From: JANMES01 sp038229715 | GTDB taxonomy: Bacteria; Planctomycetota; Phycisphaerae; Tepidisphaerales; Tepidisphaeraceae | Assembly (NCBI GenBank): GCA_038229715.1 | Contig: JBBROD010000019.1 | Span: 1-59,802, forward strand | Direction: 5' to 3' | Length of the DNA stretch: 59,802 bases | Part shown: positions 49,206 through 57,170 of the stretch, one piece after another | Numbering within the stretch: position 1 is the first letter of the stretch | Layout: the number at the start of each line of letters is the position of its first letter | Notes under the pieces: generated by a model | What the model was told of the DNA's origin: nothing | Databases searched by the model: none | What the model saw: only the letters and a program-made list of their open reading frames with translations | Translations under genes and position numbers: made by a program

Positions 49206-50999
49206 ATGAATCGACCTTACCTTTTGTTGACTGTCAGTTTCGTATTGCTATTGGTCGCAGCTCATACGGGTGTTGCGGAAGTGTCGCTTCCTGATGGGCA
49301 GGCTTTGGAAGCTGAGGCAAACGTCGCGGCCGATAGCAAGGTGATTGACGATGCCGATGCTTCTGGCGGCAAGGCAGTTACCAATGAAAAAGCGTGGCAG
49401 CCGTTATTCACGGCAACGGTGCCGACGGAGGGGGACGCGTTTACGGTCTGGCTGCGTCATCGCGACGGCCCGTTTATTCTAAAGGCGATGATCGATGGCG
49501 CTCAAAAAGACCTCAAGCAACTGTGGGGGTCTCCGGAGAAATGGGCTTGGACCAACTGCGGCCGTTATACGCGGGCAGAACTGGGGGAAAAATTCCTGAT
49601 CATCCGCGGTGCTGGCAACAAAACACCGGCGATTGACGTCGTCGTTCTGGCAACTGACGAAAATGCCAAGCCCGAGGGGTTCACTGGTAATCCCGCCTCC
49701 GCCGCAAGGCCGTTACCTGCCTCCCAGCCGAGTTCGTTGGTTCCGGCGCAGCGAGTGGAGGTGAAAGTGGCGTGGGACCAAACGGTCGGCCGCGTCCCCG
49801 CGACAATATGGGGCGTGAACGACTACGAAATTTTGAACCCCACCGCCGCGTCCGACCCGAAATTGCAAGCGTACCTCGGCCAATGTCACGTTCCGATCGT
49901 CAGGATTCATCAGGGAACGCTTCCCAATCCTTGGTTGAATCAGGAAACCAAATCATGGGACGTCGAAAAAATCAAAGCCGGATTCGCCGCATCCACCGGA
50001 TACGGCGACGCCCGCGTGATGCTCAACCTAGCGACCTGGCCGAAATGGATGCTAGAACCGGGCAAGGGTGACTTCCTCGCGAAAGACCAATCCGAGGCGT
50101 ACGTTCAACTGATCGCGGAACTCGTTCGCGTCATGCGCGACGACGTGCATCGCAAGATCGACTACTGGGAAATTACCAACGAGAAAGAGGGCGCCTACCA
50201 AAAAGCCGGACGGCTCGATGAACTCTGGGACATCTTCAATCAGACTGCTGATGCGATCAAAAAAGTGGACCCGACCACCAAGGTCGGCGGGCCAGCCCTG
50301 ACCTGGCCGAAAAAAGAATGGGTCGATTCTTTCCTCAGCAAAGCCGCGGGGCATTTTGATTTCATCACTTGGCATTCCTACGGCACCGGCGACATATACG
50401 ACTCCAACGAAACGTTGATGAGCAAGATCGACGAGATCGAGAAAAACAGCCGAAACGTAACAGACGCTATCAAACAGCTTGGAGGCGGCAAAAAAATCGA
50501 CCAGTTCCTCTCCGAATACAACGTCAAATGGACTTGGAATCCCCTCGAACGTCGGCACGCGAACAGCATCGGAGCAGTGTTTCAGGCGTGCGTGGTTCGG
50601 CGGATGGCGCTCCTGGGAATTGACGGAGCTATGGTGTGGCACGTCAAAGGAAATGCCTACGGCTTGTTGGATGCCAAAGGTGACGAACGGCCGACCGCTT
50701 ACTTGTACTCGTGGGGACCCAAGTATCTCACAGGCGATCTTGTGTCCGCGAGTGTGTCCGACGAAAAGGTGTTGGAACTTTTGCCGGTGCGACGGGCAGA
50801 CGGCTCTAGGGCAATGTTGCTGTCGAATAAATCGGATCATGCCCTGATTCTGCCGTCCGGCACGCAATTGTTGGGCATGGAAGGACCGATCGATCTCCTG
50901 CGGGTCGATGCCGACGGTCTATCAACACCGACGTTGGATGTATCGGACGCGCTTTCGCTTCCGGGATATTCCAATACGCTGATCACCCAGAAGCCTTAG
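49206..50999 (+). CDS. Secreted GH39-like glycoside hydrolase
   Basis: A 597-aa exported protein. Signal peptide MNRPYLLLTVSFVLLLVAAHTGVA; N-terminal ~130-residue beta domain (LPDGQALEAEANVAADSKVIDD), plausibly carbohydrate-binding. A clan-A TIM barrel follows: WGVNDYEILN, YWEITNEKEGAYQ with the proposed acid/base Glu near residue 322 (NEK in place of the usual NEP), WHSYGTGDIYDS, and FLSEYNVKWTW with the proposed nucleophile Glu near 437. The C-terminal beta sandwich is present. It is closest in style to GH39/GH51-type enzymes acting on xylosides or related glycans; family and substrate need confirmation. It is part of the LacI-headed cluster. Confidence 0.75.
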   Translation: MNRPYLLLTVSFVLLLVAAHTGVAEVSLPDGQALEAEANVAADSKVIDDADASGGKAVTNEKAWQPLFTATVPTEGDAFTVWLRHRDGPFILKAMIDGAQKDLKQLWGSPEKWAWTNCGRYTRAELGEKFLIIRGAGNKTPAIDVVVLATDENAKPEGFTGNPASAARPLPASQPSSLVPAQRVEVKVAWDQTVGRVPATIWGVNDYEILNPTAASDPKLQAYLGQCHVPIVRIHQGTLPNPWLNQETKSWDVEKIKAGFAASTGYGDARVMLNLATWPKWMLEPGKGDFLAKDQSEAYVQLIAELVRVMRDDVHRKIDYWEITNEKEGAYQKAGRLDELWDIFNQTADAIKKVDPTTKVGGPALTWPKKEWVDSFLSKAAGHFDFITWHSYGTGDIYDSNETLMSKIDEIEKNSRNVTDAIKQLGGGKKIDQFLSEYNVKWTWNPLERRHANSIGAVFQACVVRRMALLGIDGAMVWHVKGNAYGLLDAKGDERPTAYLYSWGPKYLTGDLVSASVSDEKVLELLPVRRADGSRAMLLSNKSDHALILPSGTQLLGMEGPIDLLRVDADGLSTPTLDVSDALSLPGYSNTLITQKP

Positions 51000-51013
51000 C
51001 GGCACAGCGAGCT

Positions 51014-52885
51014 ATGCTTCATCAAGTGCAACCATCCAATTCCGATTTAGCCGATTCTGTCGCCGGCGAGTTAGCTCAGAGGCTATCAGATTCATTGCGG
51101 CCTCACCCGCGGCTGATAATGACTGTAGACAATCTGAACCAGTTACCGGCTAGGCTGGAATGTATTCCTGAATGGTCGGCCCTATGGGAAGCAACCCGGC
51201 AAGCGGCGGAGGGAATGTTGACAGAGCCGCCGTCGGAGCGATTGATCATCGGCCGACGTTTGCTGGCGGTATCCCGCCGAGCGATGGCCAGGATTTCCGT
51301 GCTGGCGTTCGTATTTCGCGTCACTGGGCAACAAGAGTACTTCGATCGCGCTCGATCGGAACTCCTGTCAATCGCTGCGTTCACTGACTACAACCCCTCA
51401 CATTTTCTCGACGTCGGCGAGATGATCGCCGGCTTGGCGATAGGATTCGATTGGCTGCATGACGCTTTGTCCCCGGATGATCGCACGGTAGTGCGAGAAG
51501 CGATTGTCAACAAAGGTTTGTTGATCGCACTGAAATGCGCTGATGCCGGATGGTTTCGGGCCACGAACAACTGGAATCTGGTTTGCCACGGTGGATTGAC
51601 GATGGGAGCGCTTGCCGTCGCGGAATATGATCTGCAGCTTTCGCAAAAAGTGATCGAGCGCGCGATCGCATTATCGCCAATTGCACTTCAAAGCTATGCA
51701 CCTGACGGCGCCTATCCCGAAGGCTATATGTACTGGAAATACGGGACGAACTACGCTGTGCTGCTGATCGCTTCACTCGAATCGGCGCTCGGATCAGACT
51801 TTGGACTTTTGAATTCGCCAGGATTTCTTGCGTCAGCGAACTATAAATTGCATTCGGTCGGACCCACCGGCGAGTATTTCAATTACTCCGACTTTGGGAA
51901 TGCCCAGAACACATCGCCGGCGGCGGCACAGTTTTATCTGGCAGCAAAGCGAAAGGATGCTTCGCTTCTTTATGAAGAGCGTCAAGCTGTTCAGCGCGCC
52001 ATATCGCTGGGCCGATCGCCGCTTGATCGTGAATCGGTACGGTTCGCCCCCTTCTTATTACAATGGGCCACCACCGAGTTACCGACGACGCCATTTTCGA
52101 CACATTTTGTCGCTGGCGGCGAAACGCCGGTCGCTCTGCACCGCACCGGCTGGGATAAATCTTCCGCGTTCGTCGGCATTAAGGGCGGCTCCGCGTCCAC
52201 TTCGCACAGCCACCTTGACGGCGGAACTTTCGTCTATGAAGTCCTCGGTGTCCGCTGGGCGATTGATCTTGGCTCGCAGGACTACCACGGTCTCGAACTC
52301 TGCGGCATCGACTTGTGGAAAATGAGCCAACTCAGCGATCGCTGGTCGGTATTTCGGTTGGGGTGTCAATCGCACAACATTCTCACATTCGACGCCAAAT
52401 CACAGGCCGTAGATGGCAGTGCTGTGATTCTTCGATCGTCGGCCTCAACGACCGTGCTGGACCTCTCGCCGCTCTATCCCGGGCAAGCCCAAAAAGTCAT
52501 TCGTGGTGTTCGACTTCGGTCCGATGGTTCGCTCTGTGTGCAAGACGAAATCACTGTGCTTCCGGGCGCTTCCCACTCAGTCCGTTGGGCCATGCTCACC
52601 CGTGCTGAGGTAAGCCTGCAATCGGACGTATCCGCCTTGCTGCAACACGGAGGCAAAGACTTGGTCGTTTCGGTCAGTTCGCCAGTCGGATCGAAAATCA
52701 TCCTCTACGCATCCGATCCCAAGCCGAATCCTTTTGACGATCCCAATCTAGGCGTTAGTGTCATCGGCTTTGAAAGAACCCTTCCGCTAGATACCCAAAC
52801 GCTCTGTGTAAATTTGATTCCCTCGACCGCAGGTAACATTAAGCACCCGATCGAAGAAGCCGTGCGCCCTTTATATTCGTGGTAA
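51014..52885 (+). CDS. Heparinase II/III-type polysaccharide lyase
   Basis: A 623-aa lyase with the usual two-part layout: an N-terminal helical toroid (FLDVGEMIAGLAIGFDWLHDALSPDDRTVVREAIVNKGL ... NNWNLVCHGGLTMGALAVAEYD) and a C-terminal beta domain with the heparinase II/III signature GGSASTSHSHLDGGTFVYEVLGVRWAIDLGSQDY. Candidate catalytic residues are the His of CHGG, a Tyr near YPEGYMYWKYG and the His of SHSHLD. Lyases of this kind cleave uronic-acid glycans (alginate, heparinoids) by beta-elimination. No signal peptide is visible at this start, unlike its neighbours. It is 14 bases after the GH39-like gene. Confidence 0.85.
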   Translation: MLHQVQPSNSDLADSVAGELAQRLSDSLRPHPRLIMTVDNLNQLPARLECIPEWSALWEATRQAAEGMLTEPPSERLIIGRRLLAVSRRAMARISVLAFVFRVTGQQEYFDRARSELLSIAAFTDYNPSHFLDVGEMIAGLAIGFDWLHDALSPDDRTVVREAIVNKGLLIALKCADAGWFRATNNWNLVCHGGLTMGALAVAEYDLQLSQKVIERAIALSPIALQSYAPDGAYPEGYMYWKYGTNYAVLLIASLESALGSDFGLLNSPGFLASANYKLHSVGPTGEYFNYSDFGNAQNTSPAAAQFYLAAKRKDASLLYEERQAVQRAISLGRSPLDRESVRFAPFLLQWATTELPTTPFSTHFVAGGETPVALHRTGWDKSSAFVGIKGGSASTSHSHLDGGTFVYEVLGVRWAIDLGSQDYHGLELCGIDLWKMSQLSDRWSVFRLGCQSHNILTFDAKSQAVDGSAVILRSSASTTVLDLSPLYPGQAQKVIRGVRLRSDGSLCVQDEITVLPGASHSVRWAMLTRAEVSLQSDVSALLQHGGKDLVVSVSSPVGSKIILYASDPKPNPFDDPNLGVSVIGFERTLPLDTQTLCVNLIPSTAGNIKHPIEEAVRPLYSW

Positions 52886-52907
52886 GAATTTTAAGGCTGA
52901 TTAGATC

Positions 52908-55085
52908 ATGAACAATTACATCCTATTGATCCTCGCATTGACGACTTCATTTGCTGCGGCCGAAGGACCCAACTTCATGCAGACCAGCGACGGAATGGTT
53001 GTCATCGAGGCTGAGCACTTCAATGCCAACAAAGCCCAGGGCGCATACGAGTGGGCCGTAAAACCGGAGGCCAAAGCATCCGACGGTGAGGTCGTAATCG
53101 CCCAGCCGGCTGACCAAGTTCAACTGAATAAGCCCGAAGAGTTTCAAACCAAGGGGCCGCGAATTGACTACAAGGTCACCTTTCTCATGTCCGGCCGGCA
53201 CTATTTGTGGGTACGGGCCCAAGGTGCGTTTGTGCATATGGGGTTGGACGGTACGCCGATTATCAACTCGCAACGCATCGGCGGCTTCAATCCTAATGCG
53301 CTCGGATGGCGCTTCCAATCACGGGCCGACTACGGGCATGCGGCCTTCGTGGAGGTGCCCACTGCGGGTGAACATACGATCAACCTATGGATGCAAAGCA
53401 GCGGTACTTCAGTCGACAAGATTGTCCTGACTTCAGAATCGGACTACAAACAGGGCGACGATGCCGGCCCACCCGAAAGCCCGCGAGGCAAACTTCCGCC
53501 GCAAGCACCGTGGGTTTCAGCGGGGCCTGAAAAAGAAATCAATCCGCCAAATACCTCGGTCAAACTTCAGGGCGAAGCGCGTGACTACGATGGAAAGGTC
53601 GTGGAATACGCTTGGTCACAGGTGGACGGTCCGCTGACGGCCACGTTTACATCAACTACTGAGTCGGCGGCGGAAGTCGGCAACCTTACGGCGGTCGGCA
53701 CGTATCATTTTCGATTGACAGCCAAGGATGACTCAGGCCTCAGCGCAGCGCGCGCTGTCGAAGTAAAGGTGACGCCGGCCGTTCCGCCGACTGTCCAGGT
53801 TGCTGCAGAAAAGATCCTCTATAGTGATTCGGCGGTGGACATTTACCCCTCTGCCAGTGACGCGGACAGTGATGTAAAAGCACACCCGCTCACCTTCATG
53901 TGGGAGCAAGTCAGCGGCCCGTCTCCGGCGACTGTCAAACTGATGAACAAATCACAGGCCGCGATCAGCAAGTTGATCGAGGGGACCTATGTGTTCCGCG
54001 TCAGCGTCACCGACTTCACCGGCAACACGACAACCGCCGACGCTAAAATCATCAAGCGTCCCGTTCCACCATCGGCTGCGATCGATGCGGACGACCCGAG
54101 ACTCCAATATTTCGGACGCTTCTATACTGAAACATCGAAGGGGGAGAAAAATGCGAAAGTCCGAGAATCGGGTTGGCCGGCGACATCGATCCGAGCGCGA
54201 TTCGAAGGCACGTCGATCCGCGCCCGCCTAGTCGTCACCGGTTGGGGCGGAGCCGCTAATTTTTATGCCATCATCGACGGCAAGGAAGACAGCCCCATCG
54301 TAATCGGCGGCGACAATCGTACTGACTGGCTCGTCGCCGAAGGGTTGCCCGATGCTGTGCATACGATCGAGTTGATTCGCCTGAGTGGAGCGTGGAATAC
54401 GACCAGCATGTTCAGGGGATTTTTCCTGGATGCTGGCAAAAAGCTTGCCGAACCACCGCCACGTCCTGTGCGTCGGATCGAGTTCTACGGCGACTCCATC
54501 ACTGAAGGCAGTTACATGTCTGACCAGCCGTTCGCAAACGCCTACCTCGCCTACGCCGCCACGACGGCTCGTCTGCTTAACGCGGAAACATCTCTGGTTT
54601 GCAAAGGCGGTATTGGCCTGATCCGCGGATTCACACTGCCGCAGACATTGCCCGGAGTCTACGATCGCACCGAGCCGATGCGCGGCGACCAGAAGTGGGA
54701 CTTTACTAGGTGGACGCCGCAGGTCGTCGTTGTGAATATTGGGCAGAATGACAGTTGGACCGGCGCTGATCCGACGGCCTTCACGGACGCATATGTAGAG
54801 TTCATCAAATCCCTACGGGTACATTATCCTAGCGCGTACATCATTTGCGCGCTCGGAAGCATGGATGCCGTCAAACCCGGCAGCCCCTGGCCGGGTCACG
54901 TCAGCAAAGCGGTCGATCGGATCAAAACCGAAGAACATGATTTGCGAGTGGAGACTTTTTTCTTTGATTACTTGGGCGCAAAGGGTCATCCTAGTTCAAA
55001 ACAGGCTCGGGCCATGTCCGATAAATTGGCTGAATTTCTGGAAAAGAAGGGGCCACAGCTCTGGATTGAATCCTCCGGCAAGTAA
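52908..55085 (+). CDS. Modular SGNH esterase (CE2-like) with PKD/CBM-like domains
   Basis: A 725-aa exported protein. The signal peptide ends at FAAAEG. Residues ~20-170 form a carbohydrate-binding-like beta domain (GMVVIEAEHFNAN ... TINLWMQSSGTSVDKIVLT). Residues ~190-390 contain two PKD/cadherin-like modules. Then a CE2-type N-domain (YFGRFYTETSKG ... FEGTSIRARLVVTGWGGAANFYAIIDG) precedes an SGNH hydrolase: block I RRIEFYGDSITEGSYMSD, GGIGLIRGF, block III VVVNIGQNDSW, and block V KGHPSSKQARAM. CE2 enzymes remove acetyl groups from xylans or mannans. It is the last gene of the glycan cluster. Confidence 0.85.
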   Translation: MNNYILLILALTTSFAAAEGPNFMQTSDGMVVIEAEHFNANKAQGAYEWAVKPEAKASDGEVVIAQPADQVQLNKPEEFQTKGPRIDYKVTFLMSGRHYLWVRAQGAFVHMGLDGTPIINSQRIGGFNPNALGWRFQSRADYGHAAFVEVPTAGEHTINLWMQSSGTSVDKIVLTSESDYKQGDDAGPPESPRGKLPPQAPWVSAGPEKEINPPNTSVKLQGEARDYDGKVVEYAWSQVDGPLTATFTSTTESAAEVGNLTAVGTYHFRLTAKDDSGLSAARAVEVKVTPAVPPTVQVAAEKILYSDSAVDIYPSASDADSDVKAHPLTFMWEQVSGPSPATVKLMNKSQAAISKLIEGTYVFRVSVTDFTGNTTTADAKIIKRPVPPSAAIDADDPRLQYFGRFYTETSKGEKNAKVRESGWPATSIRARFEGTSIRARLVVTGWGGAANFYAIIDGKEDSPIVIGGDNRTDWLVAEGLPDAVHTIELIRLSGAWNTTSMFRGFFLDAGKKLAEPPPRPVRRIEFYGDSITEGSYMSDQPFANAYLAYAATTARLLNAETSLVCKGGIGLIRGFTLPQTLPGVYDRTEPMRGDQKWDFTRWTPQVVVVNIGQNDSWTGADPTAFTDAYVEFIKSLRVHYPSAYIICALGSMDAVKPGSPWPGHVSKAVDRIKTEEHDLRVETFFFDYLGAKGHPSSKQARAMSDKLAEFLEKKGPQLWIESSGK

Positions 55086-55153
55086 GTTTATTGTAAGTGG
55101 ATCGAATGGAGTACGATTTTTTCATACACATGGAGTATCAGAAGGATAGTATT

Positions 55154-55912
55154 TCAAGTTGATCTGGTATCCGAACACGCGGATGCGAAAAGTTCAATTG
55201 GCGTCCAGTCACCCCGATTGACGATTGTTAACGAAACGCCCTCTGACTGACCTAAGGGTTCGCGGAAGGACGATTCTTCGCCGCCGGGCACCTGCAACAT
55301 GCTGGTGCCCGCACCGCCGTGACGCTGGCGGTCTTCGCTCGAACCATAGAGGGGAACAACTGGTGGTGCGTCACCTGTGGTCACAGGACCTCCTTTCAAG
55401 ATATTGACTGTACGTTTGCCCTAGCTGGCCGGCTTAAAACTAAGCCAGATGCGCAGGTTGATCTCCTTGAACAGCCCGGCAAGGGTTTCTCTCGCAGACG
55501 GATCGGCCGATGCGTGATGCAGCCTGTCGTAAAGCGACAACGCCGACTCGATTTCCGAATTGACATCCATGTCGTCGTGGTGCTGGGCTTTGGCGAGGAG
55601 CTGTTCTACTTGCAGTTTCAGACGCCCCACCCTCTGCGACTGGGCTTTGAATTCAACATTGACAGCGTTGTAGGCGTCCTGATCGTCAGAGCGAGCCAGG
55701 TTCCGGCGAATGAGATCCAGCTCCTGATTCGCACTCGTCAAAAGCAATTCCGTTCGAGCCAATTCTTCCTTGCCTGGATCTTCAGCGGCTATTGTTTTTT
55801 CCTGAGCAGCTAATTTTTTCTGCATCGCGCGCAGCCCCTGCGGCCCACCGACCTTGTCAATCGAATCCTGTAGATGGCCGATTGCAAAGCGATAAGCGGG
55901 TTCGCCGTCCAC
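55154..55912 (-). pseudogene. Decayed serine recombinase, C-terminal part
   Basis: Two consecutive frames in the same phase, 55912-55421 and 55420-55154, are separated by an in-frame TAG at 55421-55423. The first reads AYRFAIGHLQDSIDKV, a coiled coil (RLKLQVEQLLAKAQ) and LSLYDRLHHASADPSARETLAGLFKEINLRIWLSFKPAS. The second continues GKRTVNILKGGPVTTGDAPPVVPLYG ... TIVNRGDW. This is the order seen in C-terminal halves of planctomycete large serine recombinases. The resolvase and recombinase domains are missing; the fragment begins beside the stop of the adjacent regulator gene. The Arg-Gly-Asp codons coincide with the tRNA-like site at 55208. Confidence 0.75.
55208..55223 (+). other. Candidate second attachment site
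   Basis: GTCACCCCGATTGACG, identical to 35952-35968 except for one missing C, in direct orientation. It lies within the 3' end of the recombinase remnant. No tRNA precedes it, as expected if it were the far end of an element integrated at the tRNA-Pro gene, next to an older decayed element. Confidence 0.4.
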
Positions 55913-55928
55913 GGCATGGTGCCCACAT

Positions 55929-57170
55929 TCACCCGATCTGACTCGATACCTCTACCGCCAGGATGGAGATGTCGTCTTTAGGGCTCTCGCCTCCGTGCCA
56001 CCGGTCGATCTCCTCCAGCAGCGTGGTGATTCCTTCACGAAGGGGTTTGGTCCTTCCACTGCGAATTGCCTCCAGAAGCCGGGACTCGCCGAACTGCTCG
56101 CGGCGGGGGTTTATCGCATCGGTCAGGCCGTCGGAATAGAAATACAATCGGTCCCCGGTCGCCAGATGGACGCGACGCTCGACGTACGTCTCTTCCGCTA
56201 GACCGAGCGGAAACCCCGAACTTTCGAGCGTCACCGGCGGCATTCCGATGGGGACGTGTATCGGCCCGGGGTGGGCCGCGGAAACATACCGGAAATCCCT
56301 CGCGGCGATGTCCAGGATGCCATAGATGAGCGTAGCGTATTGGGAGGTGACTGTGTCAAAGGGAAATTGCTTATTCAGGCGCTCGGCAACCTCGGCGGGC
56401 GGCGTAATTTCAAGCGGACCGGTAACATCTCGATCCCGTATCAGAATCGATGAAAGATCCGACGGCGGCGAGAGCAGGCGGCTGAGCGTTACCGACAGCA
56501 GCGCCGCCGAGACGCCGTGACCGCTGACATCCAGAATGTATAATGCGACTTTCCCTCCGCCAAGCGGGATGATGTTTAACCCATCACCGGCCAGTTCGTC
56601 ACAGGGCTGGTATCCCCAGGCGAACTCCGCGCCGGCAACCTTGACAGCCGCGCTGGGAAGAAATGTCCTCTGTATCGTTGCCGCCGCCTTGAGGTCGCGA
56701 GACATCCGGCCGTTGGCGGTCGCCAGTCGCGAATTGGTCTTCTCCAATTCGATCTGCAATCGATGGAGTTTCAGATGCGTCTCGACCCGCGCGTGCAATT
56801 CCTCCATCTGAAACGGCTTGGTGATGTAATCCACCCCGCCAGTGGCAAATGCCTTCACCTTGTCCAACTGCTCGGTGAGCGCGCTGATAAAAATGATGGG
56901 GATGCCCTTGAGCATGCCATCAGCCTTGAGGTGCTCGCACACCTCGTAGCCGTTCATGTCCGGCATATTGATGTCGAGCAGGATCAGGTCCGGCGGATCA
57001 CGCTGCGCCGCCGACAGCGCCAGCTTGCCGTTGGGGACGGGGCGCACCTTGTATCCGCGATCTTTGAGCATCCCCGCCAGCACCTGAAGATTGGCCGGCG
57101 TGTCATCGACGATCAGGATGCTCGCTGGTTGCGCGGCAGTAGTTCTGTTGTCAGGCGTTGCCGGATTCAA
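55929..57170 (-). CDS. Response regulator with PP2C-type phosphatase output
   Basis: A 413-aa RsbU-like protein. The receiver domain (residues ~17-135) has the phosphoacceptor Asp in DLILLDINMPDMNGYEV, the Lys in YITKPFQMEELHARVETHLKLH and ISAL at the conserved Thr/Ser position. A short coiled coil (LEKTNSRLATANGRMSRDLKAAATIQRTFLP) leads into the PP2C/SpoIIE domain (ELAGDGLNIIPLGGGKVALYILDVSGHGVSAALLSVTLSRLL ... GDRLYFYSDGLTDAINPRREQFGE). Such proteins dephosphorylate anti-anti-sigma factors in partner-switching pathways. Its start overlaps the kinase stop by 20 bases, so the kinase is its likely partner. Confidence 0.93.
   Translation of the reverse strand: MNPATPDNRTTAAQPASILIVDDTPANLQVLAGMLKDRGYKVRPVPNGKLALSAAQRDPPDLILLDINMPDMNGYEVCEHLKADGMLKGIPIIFISALTEQLDKVKAFATGGVDYITKPFQMEELHARVETHLKLHRLQIELEKTNSRLATANGRMSRDLKAAATIQRTFLPSAAVKVAGAEFAWGYQPCDELAGDGLNIIPLGGGKVALYILDVSGHGVSAALLSVTLSRLLSPPSDLSSILIRDRDVTGPLEITPPAEVAERLNKQFPFDTVTSQYATLIYGILDIAARDFRYVSAAHPGPIHVPIGMPPVTLESSGFPLGLAEETYVERRVHLATGDRLYFYSDGLTDAINPRREQFGESRLLEAIRSGRTKPLREGITTLLEEIDRWHGGESPKDDISILAVEVSSQIG

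Noticed and set aside
55154..55399. Independent 81-codon gene after the glycan cluster
   Set aside because: It continues in phase from the recombinase fragment across a single TAG and matches the end region of such recombinases, so it is part of that pseudogene.
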